DNA of 57,221 nucleotides from an uncultured Sulfurovum sp. (GCA_902727895.1 CACVAP010000002.1:1-57221), one strand, 5' to 3'; counted from the stretch's first letter, positions 18,912-27,570 are shown. A program made the numbers and translations. Notes: generated by a model not told the origin, from the sequence alone.

Positions 18912-20187
18912 TACAAAAGACGAAAACTTTCAAGATGAATTTAATGAATTACTAAAGCGTGGAGCGATGGACATAGACGGTGTAACAAACATTGTTAAAG
19001 GTCTTCTTGATGAGATTAAGAATGCAGGAAATACTGCTCTAAGAGGACATATTTCGAAGTTTGATAGATGGGAACCAAAGTCAGATGAAGCTTTGGCTGT
19101 TTCTGTTGAGTCGATGGAAGAAGCTTATAATAATATAGATGGAACACTTAGAGATGCATTACACTTAGCCTATGATAGAATTGAGAATTATCATCAGAAA
19201 CTAATGCCTAAATCTTGGTTTGATTATGAAAAAAATGGAAATATGTTAGGACAAAAAGTTACAGCTGTAGATTCAGCAGGCTTATACATTCCTGGTGGCA
19301 AAGCTGCTTATCCTTCTTCTTTACTTATGAATGCTATTCCTGCTATTGTAGCTGGGGTAGAGGAAATCGTAGTTTGTACACCAGCGCCAGATGATGAATT
19401 AAATGAACTTCTTTTAGCTGCTTGTCACTTGTGTAAAGTAACTAAAGTATTTAAGGTAGGTGGTGCATCTGCTATTGGAGCGATGGCATATGGAACAGAG
19501 ACAATCCCTAAAGTAGATGTGATTACGGGACCTGGAAATATATTTGTGGCAACAGCTAAAAAATTGGTTTATGGTGAAGTAAATATTGACATGATTGCTG
19601 GACCTAGTGAGATTGGTATTTTAGCTGATGAAACAGCAAGAGAAGATTTTGTGGCTATTGATTTACTTTCTCAAGCTGAGCATGATGAAATGGCATCTTC
19701 TATTTTGATTACAACTGAGGCTAATTTAGCTGCTAAGGTATCAGATAAAGTGGAAGAGCTATTGAAAACATTGTCTCGTGAAGAGATTGCTCGAAAATCT
19801 ATTGAAGAACGTGGGGCAATTATTATCACTGAGACAATGGATGAAGCCATTGATTTAATGAATCAAATTGCTCCTGAACACTTGGAAGTACTTACAGCAA
19901 ATCCTATGGATTTGTTAGGTCAGATTAAACATGCTGGAGCTATTTTTTTAGGTGAGTATACACCTGAACCTATTGGTGACTATGTTGCTGGTCCAAATCA
20001 CACTTTACCTACTGGTGGAACAGCTAAGTTTTACTCACCACTTTCTGTAGAACATTTCTTAAAAAAGTCATCAATTATATCTATGACAAGAAAAGGTTTA
20101 AATGAGGTTGGTGATGCTTGTGCGTTAATAGCAAATACAGAAGGATTGACTGCCCATGAAGAGTCAGTTAGAATGCGATTGAGATAA
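18898..20187 (+). CDS. hisD: Histidinol dehydrogenase
   Basis: About 429 residues, the normal family size. It catalyses the last two steps of histidine synthesis, histidinol to histidine, with NAD. Diagnostic segments are VDSAGLYIPGGKAAYPSSLL, KVGGASAIGAMAYGTE, VDVITGPGNIFVATAKKLVYG, IAGPSEIGILADE, AEHDEMASS with a metal-ligand region, and GPNHTLPTGGTAKF. Two adjacent ATGs exist (18895 and 18898); AAAAGG at 18885-18890 is better spaced (7 nt) for 18898. The start lies inside the end of the preceding PLP enzyme gene. No other his genes are in the window. Confidence 0.97.
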   Translation: MKIFSTKDENFQDEFNELLKRGAMDIDGVTNIVKGLLDEIKNAGNTALRGHISKFDRWEPKSDEALAVSVESMEEAYNNIDGTLRDALHLAYDRIENYHQKLMPKSWFDYEKNGNMLGQKVTAVDSAGLYIPGGKAAYPSSLLMNAIPAIVAGVEEIVVCTPAPDDELNELLLAACHLCKVTKVFKVGGASAIGAMAYGTETIPKVDVITGPGNIFVATAKKLVYGEVNIDMIAGPSEIGILADETAREDFVAIDLLSQAEHDEMASSILITTEANLAAKVSDKVEELLKTLSREEIARKSIEERGAIIITETMDEAIDLMNQIAPEHLEVLTANPMDLLGQIKHAGAIFLGEYTPEPIGDYVAGPNHTLPTGGTAKFYSPLSVEHFLKKSSIISMTRKGLNEVGDACALIANTEGLTAHEESVRMRLR

Positions 20188-20211
20188 AAAGAGAAGTAAG
20201 TTTTAAAAGGA

Positions 20212-20254
20212 GCTTCCCCTGAAGCCCTTTAAGGTTTATCGGGAGATAAACCTT
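20212..20254. repeat. Double-hairpin element between hisD and the response regulator
   Basis: Two consecutive perfect hairpins: GCTTC-CCCT-GAAGC (20212-20225) and AAGGTTTATC-GGGA-GATAAACCTT (20231-20254, 10-bp stem). No T-run follows, so it is not a classical intrinsic terminator. It separates two convergent genes and may stop transcription in both directions or be a dispersed palindromic repeat. Confidence 0.6.
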
Positions 20255-20265
20255 GAATATGAATA

Positions 20266-20811
20266 TTAGAGGTTATAAAAGTGTTTTAATGCTCTAATAA
20301 TCATGGCATTTTTAGAAATACTTTCACCTTTTGCATCTTGATCAACTTGTTCATAAAGGTCAAGTGGTAGAGTAATAGAAAAAATCTTTGTTCTGTTTTT
20401 CTTTTGTTTCTTAATGTCAGTAACAATGTCTTTAAGCACATCAATCATTTTATCTGTATCAATTGGTTTTCTAATAAAGTTATTAACACCAATCTTAACA
20501 GCCTCTGAGATGTTCCCCATGTCGTTACTAGCTGAAACGATTACAATAATTTGTTTAGGGTTGATTTCTCTAATTTCTTTCGCAACATCAAGACCACTTT
20601 TTCCTGGTAAAATAATATCAATAAAGATAATATCTGGGCTGTGTTGTTCAAAAAGTTGCATTGCAGATGCAGCATCCGTTGCAGAGTGTACTTCAGAGAA
20701 AAAGTTTTTTAGAGTGGTACACATCAACTCATTCGTCTCTGGTTCGTCTTCTAGTACCAGTGTTTTGAGTTTTTTTGTCTCTTCTACAATTTTCATTAAG
20801 TCATTATTCAT
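20266..20811 (-). CDS. Response regulator with receiver domain and C-terminal ribbon-helix-helix-like domain
   Basis: The 181-residue protein has a complete receiver domain (about 15-132) with acidic pair Glu21/Asp22, phospho-acceptor Asp65 in IIFIDIILPG, switch Ser93 and conserved Lys115 in RKP. Residues about 141-181 (IFSITLPLDLYEQVDQDA..SKNAMIIRALKHF) look like a CopG/Arc/MetJ ribbon-helix-helix: a beta strand with alternating residues, then two short helices. The usual OmpR, NarL or NtrC output domain is absent. It is therefore probably a phosphorylation-controlled DNA-binding protein of an atypical class. No sensor kinase is adjacent, so it is an orphan in this window. The output-domain call is by pattern only. 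Confidence 0.82.
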   Translation of the reverse strand: MNNDLMKIVEETKKLKTLVLEDEPETNELMCTTLKNFFSEVHSATDAASAMQLFEQHSPDIIFIDIILPGKSGLDVAKEIREINPKQIIVIVSASNDMGNISEAVKIGVNNFIRKPIDTDKMIDVLKDIVTDIKKQKKNRTKIFSITLPLDLYEQVDQDAKGESISKNAMIIRALKHFYNL

Positions 20812-20942
20812 GTTTCTTCCTATTCCTTTTTTATTTTAATAGATTGTAACATGTTAACTATTAAGTTAGATTAAAAGCTAATGAAATAGGTTATATGTTA
20901 TTTATTTTAAATAATCTTTACAAAAATAAACATGGAATGATA

Positions 20943-21758
20943 CTAAAGAGATTCTCTAATAGATAATTCTTCTTCAAATGCCCAGCTTTGTTTATGTTCC
21001 TTGATAGTGTCTTTAGAAATTGTTTCTATTAACATTGACTCTTTATCTTCTAACATCATGTAGATTTCCCCTGTGGGTTCAACAAGCATACTGTCTCCAT
21101 AAAATTTCCACTTTACATCTTCTTCTTTAAACTCTCCCAATCGATTTGCACGTAAAATATAACAGCCATGTAAAAAAGCTTTTGTTTTTATGATTTCACG
21201 CCAACGATTATGTGATCCAAAGGTTGAAGCTGTTGGTAGTAGAACTAAGTCGATTTCTTTCTTTGTTACTTGTTCCCAAAAAGGGTCAAAATGTAATTCG
21301 AAGCCAGCCATAACCATAATGTTGAAACCATTGACTTGAAAGTTAAGAGGGGCTTCTAATTTTTTGATTTCATTGGCAAACATTTCTTTCTCATTCCAGT
21401 GTTTATAGGGCATTAAAATTTGTTGGTGGTAGTAAATGGTAGAAGTAGCTGTTATTTTTACAATGGTTTTTATATATTGCTTATCTTTAATGATAATAAT
21501 GGGAGCTACAAAAACCATTTGGTAGTTAAGAGCAAATTTTTGAAGTAGTTTAATATGTTTTTCACTCTGTTCTTTAACCATTTGCATTTGCATATTTGGC
21601 AGTTCTTTAAAAAAGTGATTGAGAACATATTCTCCTAGTAGTACGAGTTTTACTCCTCTACTATGAGCATTTCTAAGGTAGAAGTCAAGTTTTGTAGCTT
21701 GCATTCCTAAAGTCGGAAGCTGTAAGGCTGCGATGGTTAATGTTTTGCTGCTTGGCAT
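20943..21758 (-). CDS. Nitrilase-superfamily (carbon-nitrogen hydrolase) protein lacking the catalytic Cys
   Basis: A 271-residue alpha-beta-beta-alpha nitrilase-fold protein. Of the Glu-Lys-Cys triad, Glu43 (LLGEYVLN) and Lys119 (MPYKHWNEKE) are visible. The nucleophile motif (normally like I-C-Y-E-L-R-F) reads A151-G152-F153-E154-L-H-F, so Gly152 (GGC codon) stands where Cys is expected. Later family segments remain (DLVLLPTAS, W-R-E, ILRANRLGEF). The loss suggests a non-hydrolytic pseudoenzyme or an alternative chemistry. It lies 2 bp downstream of xseB and appears co-transcribed with metX-xseB. The rest of the gene is intact, so it is not an obvious decaying pseudogene. Confidence 0.8.
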   Translation of the reverse strand: MPSSKTLTIAALQLPTLGMQATKLDFYLRNAHSRGVKLVLLGEYVLNHFFKELPNMQMQMVKEQSEKHIKLLQKFALNYQMVFVAPIIIIKDKQYIKTIVKITATSTIYYHQQILMPYKHWNEKEMFANEIKKLEAPLNFQVNGFNIMVMAGFELHFDPFWEQVTKKEIDLVLLPTASTFGSHNRWREIIKTKAFLHGCYILRANRLGEFKEEDVKWKFYGDSMLVEPTGEIYMMLEDKESMLIETISKDTIKEHKQSWAFEEELSIRESL

Positions 21759-21760
21759 TA

Positions 21761-21958
21761 CTATAACTTAGAATTGTTTTTTTCAATGGTTTGAATTTTA
21801 ACCTTAGCTTCTTCAATCATTTTTTGGGCTTCTTTAATTTGAAGTAAGCCATCTTCATAAAGTTTTAAGCTCTCTTCTAAAGTAATTTCTGGATTAAGGA
21901 GTTGATTTAATATTTTTTTTGATTCTTCTAATTTTTGTTCAAATGTTTTAGTTTCCAT
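21761..21958 (-). CDS. xseB: Exodeoxyribonuclease VII small subunit
   Basis: This 65-residue helical protein has the family pattern FEQKLEESKKILNQLLNPEITLEESLKLYEDGL (residues 5-37). It binds the large subunit XseA, which is not in this window, to form the single-strand-specific nuclease. It sits between metX (15 bp upstream) and the nitrilase-like gene (2 bp downstream), suggesting one minus-strand transcript. Size is typical (60-80 residues). Confidence 0.9.
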   Translation of the reverse strand: METKTFEQKLEESKKILNQLLNPEITLEESLKLYEDGLLQIKEAQKMIEEAKVKIQTIEKNNSKL

Positions 21959-21973
21959 AATAGGACCTTTATA

Positions 21974-23110
21974 TTAATCTTTTTCTAATTTTTCTTTTAT
22001 GATTGTATCAAATTTTTCTATTTGGACAAGAAAAGCATCATGCCCATAGTTACTATCAATCTCATAGTAGTTTGATTTTTTTTCATTTTTTTCAAGAATA
22101 CTGTGTAGATATTCCATCTCTTGTGGAAAAAATAGGTAATCACCTTTAAAAGATATAAGTGTGACATCTGCTTTAACTCTTAATACTGCTTCTTGTAATG
22201 AATCATAGCCTCGGCTAAGATTAAAGGTATTAATTGCTTTAACAATGTAGAGGTAGGACATGGGATCAAAAATTCTAGAAAAGTTATTGGTGTTGTATTC
22301 CATATAGCGTTCAACTTCATAGCGTCCAAAGAGTTCAAAGAGTCCATCATTACTTACATAGTTTCTTCCAAACTTATCATTCATTGAATCTGGAGAGAGG
22401 TAGGATATATGACCTGCTATTCTTCCAATGGCTAGACCATCAAATCCATCTTCTACAAATGCATCTTTTTGATAGTTCCCATTTTCAAATTTAGGGTCTC
22501 TACGTATGGCTTCCATGGCTACTTTATTAAACGACATAGTCCACGGTTGGGTAGCATAGGTCGCAGCAAGAGAAATAATTTTGTCTGCAAAGTTTGGATA
22601 GTCAACAGCAAATTGTAAAGCTTGCATCCCACCCATAGAACCACCTACAATAGCATGAAGATGATGTATTCCCAGTTGTGATAAAAGTTGTTTCTGTGCT
22701 TTAATCATATCTTTAATGGTTAAAACGGGAAACTTTAGACGAAAGGGTCTTTGTTTAGGATAGTCATTATCCATAGGAGAAGTACTTCCAAAACAAGAAC
22801 CAAGTACATTTGTTGAAATAACAAAGTACTTTTCTGTATCTATGGCTTTTCCGTCTCCAATAAGTCCATCCCACCATCCAGCTTTGGTTTCATTTTCATG
22901 TTTTCCTGCTGCATGTGCTGAACCACTTAAGGCATGACAAATTAAGATGACATTGGAGGCATCAGTGTTGAGTTTACCATAAGTTTCATAGGCAATTTTA
23001 TAAGGTTCTAGGATTCTTCCACTTTCCAAATATAAAGGACTGGTAAAGTGAGCAACGTGGGTTTCTAATTTCATTGGTAGAATTTTATCTAATTTGTACT
23101 TTATAATCAT
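21974..23110 (-). CDS. metX: Homoserine O-acetyltransferase
   Basis: 378 residues, alpha/beta-hydrolase fold. It acetylates homoserine with acetyl-CoA, the entry to methionine synthesis by direct sulfhydrylation. The nucleophile elbow is GGSMGG (Ser158); HALSGSAHAAG and the late GHDAFL (catalytic His) and GDYLFFP (Asp region) are also present. Translation may start at 23110 or at internal ATG 23074 (MKLETHVAHF), where family similarity begins; neither has a good RBS. The partner enzyme metY is encoded about 1 kb away on the same strand, so the two form a local methionine pathway although not one operon. Confidence 0.95.
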   Translation of the reverse strand: MIIKYKLDKILPMKLETHVAHFTSPLYLESGRILEPYKIAYETYGKLNTDASNVILICHALSGSAHAAGKHENETKAGWWDGLIGDGKAIDTEKYFVISTNVLGSCFGSTSPMDNDYPKQRPFRLKFPVLTIKDMIKAQKQLLSQLGIHHLHAIVGGSMGGMQALQFAVDYPNFADKIISLAATYATQPWTMSFNKVAMEAIRRDPKFENGNYQKDAFVEDGFDGLAIGRIAGHISYLSPDSMNDKFGRNYVSNDGLFELFGRYEVERYMEYNTNNFSRIFDPMSYLYIVKAINTFNLSRGYDSLQEAVLRVKADVTLISFKGDYLFFPQEMEYLHSILEKNEKKSNYYEIDSNYGHDAFLVQIEKFDTIIKEKLEKD

Positions 23111-23233
23111 ATGCGTACTTTAGAAAATAGATATTTTAAAAATATTAACATTTTATTATCAACAAATTATATGATTTATAGTTTTATTTAATGCTAATAT
23201 GCTAGAATAATTTTTAATCAAAGGAGTTATATT

Positions 23234-24067
23234 ATGAAAATTAGAATTTTGTTATTGATGTTTTTGGCAACAATACAGCTTTTTGCTGTTAGTCAGAAGA
23301 GTGTAGAGTTTTATGTAAAAGAGTATATCGAAAAGAAAATGAAATCCCCAGTAGAAAGTATTGAAACATTGTCAAGCTACACTGTTGATGGTACGAATGG
23401 TTGGAAAGTTTATTTCTTAGCATTGAATGTTAAAATTAAGATGGGTAATGAAGAAGTATCACGAAAGCTTAATCAAGTTGTTTTTAACAAAGGTAGTAAA
23501 ATTGCTTTCTCTTTAAAAGATAAGAAAGGAAAGGATTACGCTAAAATTTTAAAGCCAAAAGTACCGGCACTTGCTTATGATAGTAAACATTTATTAGTAG
23601 GTAATGTTGATGCTAAACATAAAATTTTATTGATGTCTGATCCATTCTGTCCATTTTGTCAGGAAATTGTTCCTAAGATAATTGATTCTGTAAAAGAGAA
23701 TCCTAAAACTTTTGCTTTATACTATTATCATTTACCTCTTTTACGTATTCATCCAGCTTCAGATATGACAACTAAAGCCATGCATGTTTTTCAAGAACGA
23801 GGAGAAGTGGAGAAGTTAAAAGAATGTTACCATTTATTAGTAAATGAAAAAGAGCGAAATCCAGAAGTTGTTTTAGATGCAATTGCTAAAAAAACAGGGG
23901 TTAGATTTACTCAAAAAGAATTAAATAAAGAAGAAGTTCAAGATGCGTTAGCATTTGACACAGCTATGAAAAAACGTTTGATGATTACTGGAACGCCAAC
24001 TATATTTATAGATGGTACTTGGGATCCTACACGATTTAAGTATAAAGAATACTTACCTAAAAAATAA
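23234..24067 (+). CDS. Periplasmic DsbA/DsbC-like thiol:disulfide oxidoreductase
   Basis: The 277-residue protein has a signal peptide (MKIRILLLMFLATIQLFA), an N-terminal region (about 20-125) that may be a dimerisation or linker domain, and a C-terminal thioredoxin domain with CPFC in MSDPFCPFCQEIVP. The cis-Pro loop is TGTPTIFIDG. The order resembles DsbC/DsbG-type isomerases. It would oxidise or isomerise disulfides in periplasmic proteins. AAGGAG lies just before the ATG. It is a single-gene unit divergent from metX and ended by a terminator hairpin. Confidence 0.83.
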   Translation: MKIRILLLMFLATIQLFAVSQKSVEFYVKEYIEKKMKSPVESIETLSSYTVDGTNGWKVYFLALNVKIKMGNEEVSRKLNQVVFNKGSKIAFSLKDKKGKDYAKILKPKVPALAYDSKHLLVGNVDAKHKILLMSDPFCPFCQEIVPKIIDSVKENPKTFALYYYHLPLLRIHPASDMTTKAMHVFQERGEVEKLKECYHLLVNEKERNPEVVLDAIAKKTGVRFTQKELNKEEVQDALAFDTAMKKRLMITGTPTIFIDGTWDPTRFKYKEYLPKK

Positions 24068-24075
24068 AATTAAAG

Positions 24076-24102
24076 GACAGACAAAAGTGTCTGTCTCTTT
24101 TA
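24076..24102 (+). terminator. Intrinsic terminator after the Dsb-like gene
   Basis: GACAGACA (24076-24083), loop AAAG, TGTCTGTC (24088-24095), then TCTTTTATAAA. The 8-bp perfect stem lies between convergent genes. Confidence 0.8.
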
Positions 24103-24107
24103 TAAAT

Positions 24108-25367
24108 TTATGAAAGTGCTTTTTCTAAATCGGCAATTAAGTCTTCAGTATCTTCTAAACCTACAGACAATCGAACCAATCCACCAGGAATACCACACTC
24201 TATAAGCTCTTGAGCTGAAAGTTGTTGATGTGTTGTACTTGCAGGATGTGTAATAATAGATTTAGAATCTCCAATATTTACAACAACTTTAAAAATCTCT
24301 GTTTTATCAGCAATAGCTTGCGCTACTTCTTTTGATTCTACTTCAAATGAAAGAAGACCAGAGGTACCTTTAGTAAAATATTTATTAGCTAAAGCGTAAT
24401 TAGCATTAGATTTCAATCCTGGGTAATTAACTGACTTTACTTTTGGATGAGACTCTAGGTAGTTTGCTATTTTTAAAGCAGACTCAGAATGTTGTTTCAT
24501 ACGTAAAGGTAATGTCTCAATACCTTGGATATATAACCATGAGTTAAATGGACTAGGGGTTGCACCAAGATCACGAAGCAGTGCTAATCGAACTCTAAGA
24601 GTAAAAGGTGGAAGAGGTAAGTCAGAATAAACTAAACCATGGTAAGATGCATCTGGTTCATTAAAGTGAGCGTAACGAGGATTCTCTTTAATTAAGTCTA
24701 CTAAACCTTCTCTTTCAACAATAATTCCACCAATAGCTAAACCTTGACCGGTTGTATATTTACTTGCACTATGAACAACTATATCACAACCAAGTGTAAG
24801 AGGTTTACATAAAATTGGTGTGGCTACAGTATTGTCAACACAGGTCATAATATTATACTTTTTAGCAATAGCAACGATGGCATCAAAATCTGCTACATCA
24901 ATACTTGGGTTTGTAATGCTTTCAAAAAGAATGATTTTTGTTTTTTCATCAACCAATGCTTCAATTTCAGATGGATTATTAACATTGAAATAACGTGTTT
25001 CAATTCCAAATCTTTTGATGGTATGACCTGTTAGGGTAGTTGTTCCACCATAAACCTGAGAAGCCACAACAATATTATCTCCAGCTTCAGCCACATTGGC
25101 AATGGCATAAAAGATAGCAGCCATTCCAGAAGCAGTACCTACAGCTCCTCCCCCTTGTTCTAGAGCATTAAAACGTTTTTCAAATACATCGGTAGTTGGG
25201 TTCATAAGACGTGTGTAGATATTTCCTAACTCTTTAAGAGAAAAAAGATTTGCTGCATGTTCTGTATTTCTAAATTCATAGGCTGTTGTTTGATAGATAG
25301 GTACAGCCATGGTTCCTTGTGCATCTTTTTCATATCCTGCATGGATAGCCAGTGTTTGTTCTTTCAT
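24108..25367 (-). CDS. metY: O-acetylhomoserine sulfhydrylase (Cys/Met metabolism PLP enzyme)
   Basis: 419 residues. The start THAGYEKDAQGT-like region, QTTAYEFRNTEHAANLFSLKELGNIYTRLMNPTT, the PLP Lys in HSASKYTTGQG, and the conserved GLEDTEDLIADLEKAL C-terminus define the O-acetylhomoserine sulfhydrylase branch (longer than cystathionine synthases). It joins sulfide to O-acetylhomoserine to give homocysteine, using the product of MetX. It is encoded alone on the minus strand with AAGGAT before the start. Direct sulfhydrylation suits an organism from sulfide-containing habitats (inference). Confidence 0.94.
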   Translation of the reverse strand: MKEQTLAIHAGYEKDAQGTMAVPIYQTTAYEFRNTEHAANLFSLKELGNIYTRLMNPTTDVFEKRFNALEQGGGAVGTASGMAAIFYAIANVAEAGDNIVVASQVYGGTTTLTGHTIKRFGIETRYFNVNNPSEIEALVDEKTKIILFESITNPSIDVADFDAIVAIAKKYNIMTCVDNTVATPILCKPLTLGCDIVVHSASKYTTGQGLAIGGIIVEREGLVDLIKENPRYAHFNEPDASYHGLVYSDLPLPPFTLRVRLALLRDLGATPSPFNSWLYIQGIETLPLRMKQHSESALKIANYLESHPKVKSVNYPGLKSNANYALANKYFTKGTSGLLSFEVESKEVAQAIADKTEIFKVVVNIGDSKSIITHPASTTHQQLSAQELIECGIPGGLVRLSVGLEDTEDLIADLEKALS

Positions 25368-25414
25368 TAGTTAAATCCTTAAATCAATTATTTGCAAAGA
25401 TTATAACTAAAGAT

Positions 25415-26008
25415 TTATTTATATTCTATGTTATTAATGTCTAATTCTTTATTTTCAAATGGTTCAATAATGGTAGAGATTTCATTTAGTTTGTACGCAA
25501 GAGGAAAACCAATATCTGAGTCCTTAGCAGTACTCTCCAAAATATAGTAAGGCTTGCTGTTAAGATACAGTGCTTTTTTTGATTCTATATTATCTAAAGC
25601 AACAATAACAAAAATATGTTTAGGTACTAAAACGAAATAACTTTCAATGTTTAGTTCATGAAGTAAAGAGATAAGTAAATTGCTCTTGTCGTCACAGTCA
25701 CCAAAGTTTTGTTGAATGGTCTCTTGTGGTGAATGGGCTGTAAAGTTATTAATGAGATAAGGGATATTTGTAACATAGTCTAAAACATTTTTAACACGAC
25801 ATTCATTTGAAGTACAGTTTTCAGTTAATTTTAGACTAAGTGTTTTTAATTCAGCACTTGAACGGGTGTTATTAATATAGGTTCCTTCACTGGTTCCGAC
25901 ATGTCTTCGGTTAACAACATCAATGACTTGGGTAAAAAGATAAAGAAAATAGAGGGCTAAAATTCCCAATACAGCTTTAGAAAGTGTATGGGAAAATTTA
26001 GAAGACAT
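25415..26008 (-). CDS. Membrane-anchored transglutaminase-like cysteine peptidase family protein
   Basis: 197 residues. One N-terminal membrane helix (about 8-28, SKAVLGILALYFLYLFTQVI) leaves the rest outside the cytoplasm. The transglutaminase-like core has Cys in FGDCDDKSNLLISLL and His in VPKHIFVIVAL, the Cys and His of the expected triad. The natural substrate is unknown; such proteins can be peptidases or protein-modifying enzymes. Its ATG overlaps the stop of the ridA-family gene (TAATG), so translation is probably coupled, although a functional link is not obvious. Confidence 0.72.
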   Translation of the reverse strand: MSSKFSHTLSKAVLGILALYFLYLFTQVIDVVNRRHVGTSEGTYINNTRSSAELKTLSLKLTENCTSNECRVKNVLDYVTNIPYLINNFTAHSPQETIQQNFGDCDDKSNLLISLLHELNIESYFVLVPKHIFVIVALDNIESKKALYLNSKPYYILESTAKDSDIGFPLAYKLNEISTIIEPFENKELDINNIEYK

Positions 26009-26397
26009 TAACCGAGGTAATCAGCATTGGCTAATGCAATACATTCGATTTCAATAAGTACATTTTTAGGTAAAGTTTTAACAGCTACGGTACTTCTTGC
26101 AGGTTTATGTAGCGCAAAATGGTGAGAATATACTTCGTTAACTTTAGCAAAGTCATCCATGTCTGCTAAAAAGATAGTAGTTTTAACAACATCATTAAAA
26201 TGTGCATCTGCAGCTTCTAGTACGTAAAAAAGATTTTTCATTACTTGATGTGTTTGGTTTACGATATCATCAGCAACAATAATACCTTTTTCATCCATTG
26301 CTATTTGTCCTGAAGTATAAATCATACCATTAGCTACTACAGCTTGTGAATATGGTCCTATGGCTGGTGGTGCTTTTTCTGTCGAAATGAATTTCAT
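26008..26397 (-). CDS. ridA: RidA family reactive-intermediate deaminase
   Basis: 129 residues, the usual size. The start PPAIGPYSQAV, the middle YTSGQIAMDEKG and the C-terminal ARSTVAVKTLPKNVLIEIECIA signature with the conserved Arg identify the YjgF/YER057c/UK114 (RidA) family. It hydrolyses 2-aminoacrylate and related enamines made by PLP enzymes, protecting them from damage. Several PLP enzymes lie nearby (metY, the ACC deaminase-like gene). It is followed by the overlapping transglutaminase-like gene and preceded by a small lipoprotein gene 12 bp upstream. Confidence 0.93.
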   Translation of the reverse strand: MKFISTEKAPPAIGPYSQAVVANGMIYTSGQIAMDEKGIIVADDIVNQTHQVMKNLFYVLEAADAHFNDVVKTTIFLADMDDFAKVNEVYSHHFALHKPARSTVAVKTLPKNVLIEIECIALANADYLG

Positions 26398-26409
26398 TGT
26401 TTTCCTTAT

Positions 26410-26745
26410 TTAGTTGTTTTCATAAAAGATGTAAGAAGTTGAATAGTCCGAAAATTCGAAGTAGACTTTTTTCTCTCCTGCATCTTTTTTAGAATTAAAG
26501 TTTTTGTCGTCATAACCGTAACCAAATCGGTATGGACGTTCTATATTTCTGTCTGTTCCTGAAGCTGTTGTAAGTTTATCAATCTTAATAAAACGTTTTA
26601 CAAGTTTATCTCCAGCATAGACATCAAGTGTCCCATCAGTTCCTGTCCAGTTTTGAATAGAACGACTTAGTTTATTTTGAGTCTCTTGCGTACATCCATT
26701 TAATAGTAATAAAAAAATGGTAACAAGTGTTAATTTTAATTTCAT
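26410..26745 (-). CDS. Small lipoprotein, function unknown
   Basis: A 111-residue protein with signal peptide and lipobox LLNGC (Cys18). The mature part is beta-rich and polar, with motif GTDGTLDVYAGDKLVKRFIKID and a short RPYRFGYGYDD stretch. No family was recognised with confidence; the visible GYGYDDKNFNSKKDAGEKK segment hints at a compact beta domain. It is likely anchored to the periplasmic side of a membrane. It leads a minus-strand run with ridA and the transglutaminase-like gene. Confidence 0.75.
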   Translation of the reverse strand: MKLKLTLVTIFLLLLNGCTQETQNKLSRSIQNWTGTDGTLDVYAGDKLVKRFIKIDKLTTASGTDRNIERPYRFGYGYDDKNFNSKKDAGEKKVYFEFSDYSTSYIFYENN

Positions 26746-26795
26746 ATTCTGTCCTTTAGTAAATAATTGTAGTATTTTAACACAAGAGTATTAAC

Positions 26796-27473
26796 TTAGT
26801 TTTTAGGCATAGAAAACTTTTGTGTTATAAGTTCACCTTCGTTATTAAAATAGAGGTAATAGAGCTTGTCCTTAACCACAGTCAAGCCTGCTAAGTATCT
26901 TAAAGCTATGTTAGCTTGAAGTGAAGCAATATGCATAACTATAGGAGCTGTAATCCCTCCTGGTTTGTGGTCAGAAGCGTTAAAGACTTGGAAAGATGCT
27001 TCATCAAAGAAACAAACTTGTCCATTAAATTCTTCAACAGAGGCATATATCCAAGGTGTATTAACAGATCTTGCATAGGCATCTATCTCTTCTCTTGTCC
27101 CAAGGTTGTCGGTTGCATCTAAAATTAAATCATAAGAGTTTTCTAACTTAGAAAATTCGGCGAAAGGAACAGTATAAGCATTGGCTTTTATGAAAGGGTT
27201 TTTAGACTTCATTAGTTCTACAGTAACTTCTGCTTTTAGTTTATCTTCATCTTTTAAAGTAAATGCAATTTGCCTATGAATGTTATGGAGGCTTACCGTA
27301 TCAAAGTCCACCATATCTATTTGTCCAATTCCTGAAGTTCCAAGTGCTAAAGCTAAGCTGGAACCTAAACCACCAGAACCGATAATGGCAATTTTTTTGT
27401 TTTCAAGTAAAGCTTGAGTTTCTTCACCCCACAGTTGTATTTGTCTGTTAAAATAATCTTCTGTTTTTATCAT
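26796..27473 (-). CDS. ThiF/MoeB/HesA-family E1-like adenylyltransferase
   Basis: 225 residues. ATP-binding GSGGLGSSLALALG (about 31-44), DFDTVSLHNIHRQ with the Arg that contacts ATP, and DATDNLGTREEID are the hallmarks of E1-like enzymes that adenylate the C-terminus of a ThiS/MoaD-type sulfur carrier. The zinc-binding Cys pairs of full-length MoeB/ThiF are missing, as in short Campylobacterota homologues. Whether it serves thiamine or molybdopterin synthesis cannot be decided, and no carrier-protein gene is next to it. It is monocistronic, divergent from the S4 gene. Confidence 0.85.
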   Translation of the reverse strand: MIKTEDYFNRQIQLWGEETQALLENKKIAIIGSGGLGSSLALALGTSGIGQIDMVDFDTVSLHNIHRQIAFTLKDEDKLKAEVTVELMKSKNPFIKANAYTVPFAEFSKLENSYDLILDATDNLGTREEIDAYARSVNTPWIYASVEEFNGQVCFFDEASFQVFNASDHKPGGITAPIVMHIASLQANIALRYLAGLTVVKDKLYYLYFNNEGELITQKFSMPKN

Positions 27474-27570
27474 CTGCGTAGTTTATCAAATATAAGTTTA
27501 AAAGCAAACTCACTAACAAAAACTGATAAAATCCTAACAATATAAAAAGCAAAAGTATGAAAGTGATAAT

